Part shown: one piece after another, positions 7,143 through 14,606 of the stretch
Layout: the number at the start of each line of letters is the position of its first letter
Numbering within the stretch: position 1 is the stretch's first letter
Source of the DNA: Bacteroidota bacterium
GTDB taxonomy: Bacteria; Bacteroidota; Bacteroidia; Bacteroidales; UBA4417
Length of the DNA stretch: 17,764 nucleotides
Direction of reading: 5' to 3'
Assembly (NCBI GenBank): GCA_020048595.1
Contig: JAIFMH010000289.1
Location: 1 to 17,764 of the forward strand
Translations under genes and position numbers: made by a program
Notes under the pieces: model-generated
The model's input: only the letters and a program-made list of their open reading frames with translations
Told to the model about the DNA's origin: nothing
The model's database searches: none

Positions 7143-7874
7143 TTATCCTTCATTAAGTCTGAACCTGAGATATTTTATTGTCAACCCTTGTTCAAGCCAA
7201 ATTTTTTCATAATGAGTTTGTACATCTATCACATCCTTTACTTCCGGATCGGCCGGATTTGCATACAGGTCGTTATTATTGTACAAAAGTTCATGTCCAT
7301 TTTCTTTGATAACGTCTAATGTATAGTTATAAAACATATCATTATCCGTTTTAAGATGGATAATACCACCAGGCTTCAATAATTGCCGGTATCGTGCAAT
7401 AAATTCAGGAGAAGTAAAGCGTTTACTGTGCCTGGGGCTGTTAGGTTGAGGTTCGGGAAATGTAATCCATATTTCGTCAATTTCGTCCTGCCCAAATACT
7501 TTACATATATTTTCGGCACGTATACGGACAAAAGCTACATTCGGGCGGTTTTCGTCGCTGCTGGTTTTTGCACCCCGCCACATACGCGCGCCTTTTTTAT
7601 CAATACCGATAAAATTCTTGCCAGGATATTTGTCTGATAAATCAACGGTATACTCCCCTTTGCCACAGCCCATTTCAATAATAACAGGATTCTGGTTTTC
7701 AAAAAAATCAGCATTCCATTTTCCACGCAAAGAAAACCCGGCAGAAAGTTCTTCCCAACCGGGTTGAAAAAAATGATTAAAAGTTGCATTTTCAGCAAAC
7801 CGCTGAAGTTTCCTCTTAGCCAAAGTAGTTGTTTTTTTTAGTGAAGTCCCGCATAATAAAAATTCCGGGAACAT
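7143..7874 (-). CDS. trmB: tRNA (guanine-46-N7)-methyltransferase
   Basis: Uses S-adenosylmethionine to make m7G46 in the variable loop of tRNA. The SAM-binding motif VIIEMGCGKGEYTVDLS, then FIGIDKKGARMW, the substrate-binding EIWITFPEPQP segment, HSKRFTSPEF and LKPGGIIHLKTDN are all characteristic. The reading frame from the only ATG (7874) gives 243 residues, but the first 17 (rich in Thr, Lys and hydrophobics) do not resemble the family; relatives begin close to AKRKLQRFAENATF. A TTG codon at 7821-7823 would give that N terminus and 226 residues, so the real start may be TTG at 7823. The ATG lies 14 bases after the HU/SPOR gene's stop, indicating co-transcription. Confidence 0.93.
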   Translation of the reverse strand: MFPEFLLCGTSLKKTTTLAKRKLQRFAENATFNHFFQPGWEELSAGFSLRGKWNADFFENQNPVIIEMGCGKGEYTVDLSDKYPGKNFIGIDKKGARMWRGAKTSSDENRPNVAFVRIRAENICKVFGQDEIDEIWITFPEPQPNSPRHSKRFTSPEFIARYRQLLKPGGIIHLKTDNDMFYNYTLDVIKENGHELLYNNNDLYANPADPEVKDVIDVQTHYEKIWLEQGLTIKYLRFRLNEG

Positions 7875-7888
7875 GTTATCTTCAAATC

Positions 7889-8953
7889 CTAACCTCTATT
7901 CCTTTTGAGTATCCAGGAAGAAGAATATCCGGCTTTTTTTATTCCGTCAAGTTGATTCACGGCTTCATTATAATCAGTGAATCCTTTCATGCTAACAACA
8001 TACAATCCACCTGGTGTGGTATCCACAACTGCAGCAGGAAATCCTTGCGCCTGAAGAATACCAATTAGTTTGGCTGCATTGTCAGGATCTCTGAAAGCAC
8101 CGCCGATAATAAAATAATCCTGTTCAACTGCTATTGACTCCGGTTTAGATACCTTATTTGGGCCACTAATCGAAATATTATTTTTCGCTAGCTCAGTGTA
8201 AGAAACCATACCCGGATCTAAGGATATGTTTTCATCAGCCAGCACTGCGGTTGGCGATTGTATAACTACGGAAGGAGATTCTTCAACTTTTACCTGGTAA
8301 GTCCCGGAATTAACCGGAGCCGTTTTACCTGGTGTTGAACGGGCCCACGAAAACATACCGGTATAATTATGAACATAGTTATCAATAAGGTTGCCATTGA
8401 GCGAACCCCATAATGTAAAAGCAATAAATGGAGCAAGCACAGCAGCCCATTTAAGTGTCTCCGGAATTAATCTGTGGTATTTATTTCTTTGGTCAGATTG
8501 CTTGATCTGCTGAATCTGAGGAATGTTCATAGTTTCCGTGCTCACTGTTTGAGCAAAAAATACTGGAAGTCCATATGAATCCGCATTGAAATTAATCTGC
8601 ATTGACGGACTAAATTCAAATTTACCCGAAGGGTTTAAGAAAAGATCACCAATTCCTTCAATACAAACTATATCTCCGTTTTTAATTGAATTAATGCTCT
8701 TATCGGACCATGATTTGATTTCATTAAGAGCATCCCGGTACGAAATATTTTCAACGGAAGCAATATAAGTGGCAAGTTGACCGTCATTACCTGCTAAACC
8801 GGCATTAAATGCTATTGTTCCCGAAGGAGGATGAAACTCATTTGTAGCATGAATTATCCGGGCAGGAATGCTGGCTTTAATAAAGCCCCCTAAACCGGGA
8901 ACAATCACGCATTCGTGATTATACAGTAAATCAGCTATATGCCTTGTTATCAT
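7889..8953 (-). CDS. HU-like (CCDC81-type) domain plus SPOR domain membrane protein
   Basis: 354 residues. Residues ~1-55 (ITRHIADLLYNHECVIVPGLGGF) and ~56-125 (ending in a GDIVCIEGIGDLFLNPSG segment) match the paired N-terminal HU-like modules known in Bacteroidota as HU-CCDC81 domains. A single transmembrane helix lies at ~168-184 (WAAVLAPFIAFTLWG), then a low-complexity linker, then a SPOR domain at ~278-350 (DYFIIGGAFRDPDNAAKL...YSSSWIL) that in known proteins binds denuded peptidoglycan glycan strands. The expected topology is cytoplasmic HU-like part and periplasmic SPOR part, a link between an inner ligand and the cell wall, perhaps at the division site. The ligand of the HU part (DNA or protein) is unknown. 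It sits 53 bases after kdsB and 14 before the trmB frame. Confidence 0.85.
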   Translation of the reverse strand: MITRHIADLLYNHECVIVPGLGGFIKASIPARIIHATNEFHPPSGTIAFNAGLAGNDGQLATYIASVENISYRDALNEIKSWSDKSINSIKNGDIVCIEGIGDLFLNPSGKFEFSPSMQINFNADSYGLPVFFAQTVSTETMNIPQIQQIKQSDQRNKYHRLIPETLKWAAVLAPFIAFTLWGSLNGNLIDNYVHNYTGMFSWARSTPGKTAPVNSGTYQVKVEESPSVVIQSPTAVLADENISLDPGMVSYTELAKNNISISGPNKVSKPESIAVEQDYFIIGGAFRDPDNAAKLIGILQAQGFPAAVVDTTPGGLYVVSMKGFTDYNEAVNQLDGIKKAGYSSSWILKRNRG

Positions 8954-9006
8954 TGATTTTTTTTAGCTTTTCAGTCTGCTAAGATAATACAATCAGCACT
9001 GATTTA

Positions 9007-9762
9007 TCAAGCATTGTTAGTAAGTTTCAATAAATCTTCAGGAACATCAATGCCAACTGTCTCTATATCAGTAATAGCAGTATGAATGTTGAATCCATGG
9101 TACAACCAGCGTAATTGCTCGAGTGATTCGGCCAATTCAGGCGGAGCCTCGGGCAAGTTTAATATACGCTTTAATACTGACGACCGATATGCATACAAAC
9201 CTATATGTCTGAAAAAATCATGGTGATCCAACCACGCATCCTGGGGTATTCCCCGAAGGTATGGTATTGGTGACCGGCTGAAATACAAAGCTTTACCGGA
9301 ATTATCAACTACTGTTTTAACAACATTAGGGTTTAAAAGATCATCCTGATCAATTATTTTCCTGATAAGAGTCCCTATGATAACCTCCGGATTGTCAAAC
9401 AAGGAAACAATAAGATCAATCTGAGATGGATCAATAAAAGGTTCATCGCCCTGAATATTTACTATTACATCGTAAGGACAATGGTTCATAAACGAAAGGT
9501 GCTCGACAACTTCTCCAATACGCGAAGTCCCTGACATATGGGCCTCTGAAGTCATCATTACCTCACCGCCACAATCTTTCACATGATTGAATATACGCTC
9601 ATCATCTGTAGATACAATAACCCTGTCTAAAACAGTTGTTTTCAAAGTTTGCTCATACACACGCATGATCATACTTTTTCCATCAATCATTACCAGCGGC
9701 TTACCTGGAAAACGACTGGAAGCGTAGCGGGCCGGAATAACTCCTAATGTACTTACAGGCAT
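9007..9762 (-). CDS. kdsB: 3-deoxy-manno-octulosonate cytidylyltransferase (CMP-KDO synthetase)
   Basis: Activates KDO with CTP to CMP-KDO for the inner core of lipopolysaccharide, in the cytoplasm. 251 residues, normal for KdsB. Visible motifs: VIPARYASSRFPGKPL (8-23, nucleotide binding), VIVSTDDERI (48-57), VNIQGDEPFI (101-110, with the Mg-binding Asp), YFSRSPIPYLR (160-170) and VGIDVPEDL near the C terminus. One deviation: the usual SGT(D/E)R reads SGTSR here (Ser80, bases 9523-9525). The gene begins 26 bases after the proS stop codon and is followed after 53 bases by the HU/SPOR gene, so it is probably part of one transcript. It implies a Gram-negative outer membrane with KDO-containing LPS. 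Confidence 0.95.
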   Translation of the reverse strand: MPVSTLGVIPARYASSRFPGKPLVMIDGKSMIMRVYEQTLKTTVLDRVIVSTDDERIFNHVKDCGGEVMMTSEAHMSGTSRIGEVVEHLSFMNHCPYDVIVNIQGDEPFIDPSQIDLIVSLFDNPEVIIGTLIRKIIDQDDLLNPNVVKTVVDNSGKALYFSRSPIPYLRGIPQDAWLDHHDFFRHIGLYAYRSSVLKRILNLPEAPPELAESLEQLRWLYHGFNIHTAITDIETVGIDVPEDLLKLTNNA

Positions 9763-9788
9763 CAGAAACAGTATAAACTATTTTAATT

Positions 9789-11264
9789 TTAATAGGAACG
9801 AGCAAAAATCACACGCTGTTTCGAAGGCTTACCTGTCAGGATACACTTACCTTCTTCTTGTTTTCCATCAATAGGGATTAATCTGATGGTTGCCTTAGTT
9901 TCATCTTTGATACGTTGTTCGGTTTCAGTAGTTCCATCCCAATGTGCTGAGATAAAACCACCTTTACCATCCAGAAGAGCAACAAATTCGTCCCAGGTAT
10001 CTACTTTATTTGTATTCTCCTCACGGAAGTCATATGCCTTCTGAAACAGATTCTGCTGGATACTTTCGAGTAAATGACTGATTTTATGTTCAATATCTGT
10101 GATTTGATACACTGATTTCTCGAGAGTATCGCGGCGTGCTACTTCCACTGTACCATTTTCGAGGTCGCGCGGACCAATTGCCAAACGAACCGGAACACCT
10201 TTAAACTCATATTCATTGAATTTCCAACCGGGTTTCTGAGTGTCGCGATCATCATATTTAACACTAATACCAAGAGATTTTAGCTTCTTTACGATTCCAT
10301 CAACAGTTTCAGATATTTGAGCAAGTTGTTCTGCATTTTTAAATATCGGAATTATTACAACCTGAATTGGAGCAAGTTTTGGAGGCAGGACTAATCCATG
10401 ATCATCGGAATGTGTCATAATCAAAGCTCCCATCAAACGCGTAGAAACGCCCCAGGATGTAGCCCAAACGTAATCAAGTTTATTTTCTTTGCTCAGAAAC
10501 TGAACATCAAAGGCTTTTGCGAAATTCTGACCCAGGAAATGAGATGTCCCGGCCTGTAAAGCTTTTCCATCCTGCATCAGGCCTTCAATACAATATGTTT
10601 CAACCGCTCCTGCAAAGCGCTCATTAGGTGATTTGATTCCTTTCAGTACTGGCATTGCCATCCAATTCTCAGCAAATTCAGCATATACGTTGATCATTTT
10701 CTCAGTTTCTTCAATAGCTTCTGCTTCAGTAGCATGAGCGGTATGACCTTCCTGCCACAAAAACTCGGTAGTACGTAAAAACAAACGGGTACGCATTTCC
10801 CAACGAACAACGTTCGCCCACTGATTCACAAGAATAGGCAAATCGCGGTAGGATTGAATCCAGGTACGGTATGTATCCCATATTATAGTTTCAGAAGTTG
10901 GACGTACAATTAGCTCTTCTTCAAGTTTAGCATCGGGATCAACTATTACACCTTTTCCGTCAGGCGATGTTTTTAACCTGTAATGAGTAACTACGGCACA
11001 CTCTTTGGCGAATCCTTCAACATGCGAAGCTTCTTTACTAAAAAATGATTTTGGTATGAAAAGCGGGAAATACGCATTCTGATGCCCTGTTTCTTTAAAC
11101 ATATCATCAAGAACTCTCTGAATCTTTTCCCAGATTGCATATCCATAAGGTTTAATAACCATACAGCCCCGGACAGCTGAATTATCAGCCAGATCAGCTT
11201 TAATTACAAGCTCGTTGTACCATTGGGAATAATTCTCTTCGCGTGATGTAAAATCTTTTGCCAT
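9789..11264 (-). CDS. proS: Prolyl-tRNA synthetase, archaeal/eukaryotic type
   Basis: Charges tRNA-Pro with proline. 491 residues from ATG 11262-11264. The frame stays open for 30 more codons upstream, but family members begin around MAKDFTSREENYSQWYNE, so the inner start is preferred. Class II signatures are visible: KPYGYAIWEKIQ, the RPTSETIIWDTYRTWIQSYRDLP motif 2 region, RTTEFLWQEGHTAHA, and the anticodon-binding domain from ~PIQVVIIPI onward. There is no YbaK-type editing insert between motifs 2 and 3, and the protein ends in FARSY, as in the shorter archaeal/eukaryotic form. It is the first gene of a same-strand run (proS, kdsB, HU/SPOR, trmB, ATL) and is divergent from the lipoprotein gene 125 bases away. 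Confidence 0.96.
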   Translation of the reverse strand: MAKDFTSREENYSQWYNELVIKADLADNSAVRGCMVIKPYGYAIWEKIQRVLDDMFKETGHQNAYFPLFIPKSFFSKEASHVEGFAKECAVVTHYRLKTSPDGKGVIVDPDAKLEEELIVRPTSETIIWDTYRTWIQSYRDLPILVNQWANVVRWEMRTRLFLRTTEFLWQEGHTAHATEAEAIEETEKMINVYAEFAENWMAMPVLKGIKSPNERFAGAVETYCIEGLMQDGKALQAGTSHFLGQNFAKAFDVQFLSKENKLDYVWATSWGVSTRLMGALIMTHSDDHGLVLPPKLAPIQVVIIPIFKNAEQLAQISETVDGIVKKLKSLGISVKYDDRDTQKPGWKFNEYEFKGVPVRLAIGPRDLENGTVEVARRDTLEKSVYQITDIEHKISHLLESIQQNLFQKAYDFREENTNKVDTWDEFVALLDGKGGFISAHWDGTTETEQRIKDETKATIRLIPIDGKQEEGKCILTGKPSKQRVIFARSY

Positions 11265-11322
11265 TTTGTAAATTGTGGTATGATAATTGTGCTTTTCGGA
11301 GTATTGATAGACTACAAAATTA

Positions 11323-11354
11323 CAAAAATAATCACTCTGTTTACATTCATACAA
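11323..11354 (-). promoter_or_regulatory. Candidate proS promoter (Bacteroidota type)
   Basis: On the minus strand TATTTTTG (11323-11330) matches the -7 consensus TAnnTTTG, with TTG (11352-11354) 21 bases upstream as a -33 box. It would give a leader of about 50 bases to the proS ATG at 11264. A second -7-like TAATTTTG at 11315-11322 has no good -33 partner. The lipoprotein gene begins 35 bases beyond, so the two promoters must overlap or nearly so. Confidence 0.4.
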
Positions 11355-11377
11355 GCTTCGGAAGAAGCATTAACCAT

Positions 11378-11384
11378 AAGGAGG
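11378..11384 (+). promoter_or_regulatory. Strong Shine-Dalgarno site that fixes the lipoprotein start
   Basis: AAGGAGG, a seven-base match to the classical anti-Shine-Dalgarno sequence, lies five bases before ATG 11390. No other gene in the window has such a site, in line with the usual weak use of these sites in Bacteroidota. It decides the start against the longer open frame reaching back to 11258. Confidence 0.8.
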
Positions 11385-11389
11385 TCGCC

Positions 11390-12982
11390 ATGAAATACAT
11401 TTTTATCCTTGCTGCAGTTATGTTGGTGATGTCAGCATGCACCACTCAATACCAGGCTACTGGTTACGACGATGTATATTATTCGCCGAAAAGCCAGCCA
11501 CCTCCAACCAAACATGAGATGGTTGTAGTAACACCAGAACCGGATGCAAATTCATATAACAACAATGAAATTCCATCCGTAGTGTATACTGATCCGGATA
11601 CAACTTATTACATTGATAATCAACAATACACATCCGGGAGTGGGTTTAATGAGGATGATTATTATGACTATGCATATTCTGCGCGTATCCGCAGATTTTA
11701 TGATCCATATGTATATAATAGTTATTATGGTGATTATTACACAAATGCGTATTGGTATGATCCAAATCCCTGGAACTGGGGCTTCAGCATATACATGGGT
11801 TATAATTGGTGGGGAGCTGGCTATGGCTATAATCCCTGGTATTCAAATCCTTACTATGGATACGGATATGGGTATGGATATGGGTATGGGTATCCTTATT
11901 ACGGATGTGGATATGGATGTGGATACTACGATTACTATAATCCATATTATTACAACAGCTACGATAATAATTCCGTGTATTACGGCCATCGTGGTTCAGT
12001 AGGAAGCTCAGGAAGTATTGCCCGTTCAGAAGCTGGAAGCAAAAGCAACGAAAAAACTTTTGGGGAGAGATATGAAGCAAGTGTTTATGGTGGAAAGTCA
12101 GGGAATACAAATACCAGTCGTGAAAGCAATGTTATTAATTCTACAGCTACACGCGGCGGATCATCCGTTGACGGTTCAAAAAGCAGCCTGGCAAGAGGAA
12201 CTGCTGTCCCACAGGATTCCAGAAACGGAGTAAACACATCAGGAACAAATACCCGAATTCAAAATCCAGGTACTACTACTCAGAAGTCAGGCACAACTAC
12301 TCAAAGGCCAGGCACTACTACTCAAAGTCAGGGCACAACTACTCAGAGGCCAGGTACTACAACCCAGAGACCTGGTACAACAACCCAAAGACCAGCAACT
12401 ACAACCCAGCGACCAGCTAACGGGACTGCTCAGCCACAACGCAAATACCAGTACACCGCGCCAAACCGTAACACCCAGAACGCTAATAGTCAAAACCGGA
12501 ATAATGCTAACACCGGACAAAACACTCAATCGTATACTTCACCTGAATACAACCGACCACGTTCGGGGCAGGAATATACATCTCCCAAATATCGTAGTTC
12601 ACAACCTTCAGGCAATAAGCAGAATAATAATACACGGGTAGCACCTCCAACCAATACTAATTCCAAACCGGCAACTAACAGTCGTACTTATTCTCAACCA
12701 AGTAACAATGGTTCAACTCCTGCACGCTCGAATTCAAATTACCAGGCACCACGAAATAACACCAACTCACAACCTGCCCGTTCAAACAGTTATTCTGCTC
12801 CTCAGCGCAGTAGCTCTCCAGCTCCTTCACGTTCGAGTTCGAGCGGAAGCTACTCCCCGCCCCCTTCACGGAGCTCTTCATCAGGCTCCAGTGGAAGCAG
12901 CTCTCCTTCGCGTAGTTCAGGCTCAAGCGGAAGTTCGTCTTCTGGTTCAGGCAGTGGTTCTTCATCAGGGCACCGCAAGTAA
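11390..12982 (+). CDS. Low-complexity lipoprotein: Tyr/Gly/Trp block, TTTQRPG heptads, Ser/Pro-rich tail
   Basis: 530 residues. Residues 1-17 form a lipoprotein signal (MKYIFILAAVML, then MSAC with Cys17 as lipidation site); Thr at +2 does not call for inner-membrane retention. Residues ~95-205 are extraordinarily rich in Tyr, Gly, Trp and Asn, with a YGYGYG run and a GCGYGCG cysteine pair. Seven heptads of type GTTTQRP follow (bases 12269-12415), then an Asn/Gln/Thr/Pro-rich part and a Ser-Pro-Arg-Gly tail ending in GHRK. The protein looks intrinsically disordered, basic at the end, and fit for an envelope or extracellular-matrix role, but no domain identifies a function. It is divergent from proS and 116 bases before the FadL-like gene on the same strand. 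The strong ribosome binding site suggests high translation. Confidence 0.85.
   Translation: MKYIFILAAVMLVMSACTTQYQATGYDDVYYSPKSQPPPTKHEMVVVTPEPDANSYNNNEIPSVVYTDPDTTYYIDNQQYTSGSGFNEDDYYDYAYSARIRRFYDPYVYNSYYGDYYTNAYWYDPNPWNWGFSIYMGYNWWGAGYGYNPWYSNPYYGYGYGYGYGYGYPYYGCGYGCGYYDYYNPYYYNSYDNNSVYYGHRGSVGSSGSIARSEAGSKSNEKTFGERYEASVYGGKSGNTNTSRESNVINSTATRGGSSVDGSKSSLARGTAVPQDSRNGVNTSGTNTRIQNPGTTTQKSGTTTQRPGTTTQSQGTTTQRPGTTTQRPGTTTQRPATTTQRPANGTAQPQRKYQYTAPNRNTQNANSQNRNNANTGQNTQSYTSPEYNRPRSGQEYTSPKYRSSQPSGNKQNNNTRVAPPTNTNSKPATNSRTYSQPSNNGSTPARSNSNYQAPRNNTNSQPARSNSYSAPQRSSSPAPSRSSSSGSYSPPPSRSSSSGSSGSSSPSRSSGSSGSSSSGSGSGSSSGHRK
11858..11893 (+). repeat. Six 6-base GGRTAY units (Gly-Tyr repeat)
   Basis: GGATAC, GGATAT, GGGTAT, GGATAT, GGGTAT, GGGTAT in a row, encoding six Gly-Tyr pairs inside the lipoprotein gene. 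Because the unit is 6 bases, slippage would change the length but not the frame. Related GGATGT units follow from about 11903 and give the Cys residues. Confidence 0.8.
12269..12415 (+). repeat. Seven 21-base units coding GTTTQRP heptads
   Basis: Seven consecutive in-frame units encode GTTTQKS, GTTTQRP, GTTTQSQ, GTTTQRP, GTTTQRP, GTTTQRP and ATTTQRP. The DNA differs mainly at synonymous sites: Thr-Thr is ACTACT in units 1-4 and ACAACC in units 5-7, and Arg is AGG, AGA or CGA. The array is therefore fairly old and kept at protein level. Confidence 0.88.
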
Positions 12983-13098
12983 ATTTTAAATTTTAAAACA
13001 CAGTTATTTAACTCATGTTCATCCTTCCTGACAGATTCCTTAATTGGAGACAGTAAAAGGGTTGAAGGTTTTGTTATTGTCTTAAAAAAAATATAGCC

Positions 13099-14535
13099 AT
13101 GAAAAAGATTTTTGCCATACTCGCTGCAATCATCATCTCATCAGCACTTTATGCTCAAAACGAAAATGATGCACTCCGCTATTCCCTCATAAATTATGGT
13201 GGCACTGCACGTTTCTCCGGCATGTCGGGTGCTTATGGCGCAGTTGGAGCCGATTTTTCAAGCCTAAGCCAGAATCCTGCAGGGATAGGACTTTATCGTA
13301 AATCGGAATTTTCGATTACCCCGGTTTTATCATCAAATAATACTACTTCAAATTACTCAAATCAATCGATAAACGACAGCCGGAACACAATGTACCTTGG
13401 GAATTTAGGATACGTTTTTTCGCAAAACATGAAAGGTAAGGCTGGTGCATTAACTAATTTGCAGTTTGGCTTTGGGATTAATCAACTTGCAAGGTTCAAT
13501 AACAGGATGACTTTATCAGGATTTAATAGTGATAATTCATTGCTGACAACCTATGTTGATGATGTAAATTATTCCGGAGCCGCACCTGATGATTGGGACG
13601 AATTTGGAGCTCACCTTGCTTATCAAACCTATCTTATTAATTATGATTCAACAAATATGAGGTGGGGGGCCTTTATGGAAAATGGAGGAATACAACAGAC
13701 AAAAAACGTTGAAACAAGTGGCAGCTCAAATGAAACTGTTTTAAGCGCAGGAGCTAATATTTCGGATAAACTGTTTTTAGGAATCACATTTGCTTTTCCA
13801 TACATCAGGTACGAGGAATACAGCGTGTATACCGAAGATGATACAGAAAACCTGGATTCGGATTTCAAATCCTTTCAACGGTATGAATACCTGAATACAA
13901 GAGGTGCAGGATTTAATTTTAAGGCAGGGTTTATATTTATGCCTGTTGAATTCATCAGAATTGGCGGAGCTATACATACACCAACCAATTATTATAATAT
14001 GAGCGATAGCTACCATGCATCAATGGAATCAAATTTTTCGAATGGTGATCGTTACTCACATTCTTCAAAGGATGGCTATTTTGAATATGAATTAAATACC
14101 CCTTTGAGAGCTATGGGCAGCATTGCTGTTTTACTGGGGAAATATGGATTAGTAAGTGCTGATTATGAATACATTGACTATTCCGATGCCAGCCTTCGTG
14201 CATATGATTACAGTTTTTCTGAAGAAAATAATACTATACGCACTCAATACACTACGTCCAATAATCTGAGGTTTGGAGCCGAAATCAAAGCCGGAATCAT
14301 AGCCTTACGGGGAGGATACAGCCTCTCTGGCACTCCTTTCAGAGACTCAGGAAATGCCGGTGACCGCACAGGCTATTCCTTTGGAATAGGCATGAGGGAT
14401 AAAGCATATTTTGTAGATTTTGCTTACAACCATAGCAATATGGATGCTAATTATTACATGTACAGCGCAGCTCCTGCATCATATAACCGTATACGCACAA
14501 ATGCATATAGCCTTTCATTGGGTTTCAGGTTTTAA
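13099..14535 (+). CDS. FadL/OmpP1/TodX-like outer membrane beta-barrel protein
   Basis: 478 residues. Signal peptide at 1-20 (MKKIFAILAAIIISSALYAQ). The start of the mature protein, with GTARFSGMSGAYGAVGADFSSLSQNPAGIGL (NPAG at 59-62), is the N-terminal hatch signature of the FadL/OmpP1 family; the rest alternates polar and aromatic/hydrophobic residues as in beta strands, and the chain ends in LSLGFRF with terminal Phe, the signal for barrel insertion. Known relatives let hydrophobic compounds such as long-chain fatty acids or aromatics cross the outer membrane; many Bacteroidota copies lack a known substrate, so transport of a specific ligand is inference. It follows the low-complexity lipoprotein gene by 116 bases, so co-transcription is possible, and a clear terminator follows it. 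Confidence 0.88.
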   Translation: MKKIFAILAAIIISSALYAQNENDALRYSLINYGGTARFSGMSGAYGAVGADFSSLSQNPAGIGLYRKSEFSITPVLSSNNTTSNYSNQSINDSRNTMYLGNLGYVFSQNMKGKAGALTNLQFGFGINQLARFNNRMTLSGFNSDNSLLTTYVDDVNYSGAAPDDWDEFGAHLAYQTYLINYDSTNMRWGAFMENGGIQQTKNVETSGSSNETVLSAGANISDKLFLGITFAFPYIRYEEYSVYTEDDTENLDSDFKSFQRYEYLNTRGAGFNFKAGFIFMPVEFIRIGGAIHTPTNYYNMSDSYHASMESNFSNGDRYSHSSKDGYFEYELNTPLRAMGSIAVLLGKYGLVSADYEYIDYSDASLRAYDYSFSEENNTIRTQYTTSNNLRFGAEIKAGIIALRGGYSLSGTPFRDSGNAGDRTGYSFGIGMRDKAYFVDFAYNHSNMDANYYMYSAAPASYNRIRTNAYSLSLGFRF

Positions 14536-14573
14536 TCCGGTACTGGAAAAACACAAGCACTTTCGGAATGATT

Positions 14574-14606
14574 AAAAAAAATCCTGCAAATGCAGGATTT
14601 TTTTTT
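14574..14606 (+). terminator. Rho-independent terminator after the FadL-like gene
   Basis: Stem ATCCTGCA / TGCAGGAT (14581-14588, 14591-14598) flanked by an A run and followed by a T run to 14606. It lies 38 bases past the stop codon. The A run before the stem makes it symmetrical, so it could work in both directions. Confidence 0.92.

Noticed and set aside
11258..11389. N-terminal extension of the lipoprotein frame by 44 codons
   Set aside because: The extension would read through the proS start and promoter, whereas ATG 11390 has a perfect ribosome binding site and opens directly into a lipoprotein signal.
11613..12002. Plus-strand frame of 129 codons rich in Met, Asp and Gly within the lipoprotein gene
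   Set aside because: It is the shifted reading of the GGRTAY repeat and Tyr codons; no start context and no independent features.
12269..12415. 21-base direct repeats as a CRISPR array
   Set aside because: The units are contiguous without spacers, stay in frame and encode a clear heptapeptide; no cas gene is present.
12287..12529. Minus-strand frame of 80 codons (Ser/Trp/Leu/Cys-rich)
   Set aside because: It is the antisense reading of the heptad repeats, and its apparent repeat structure is only the complement of that array.
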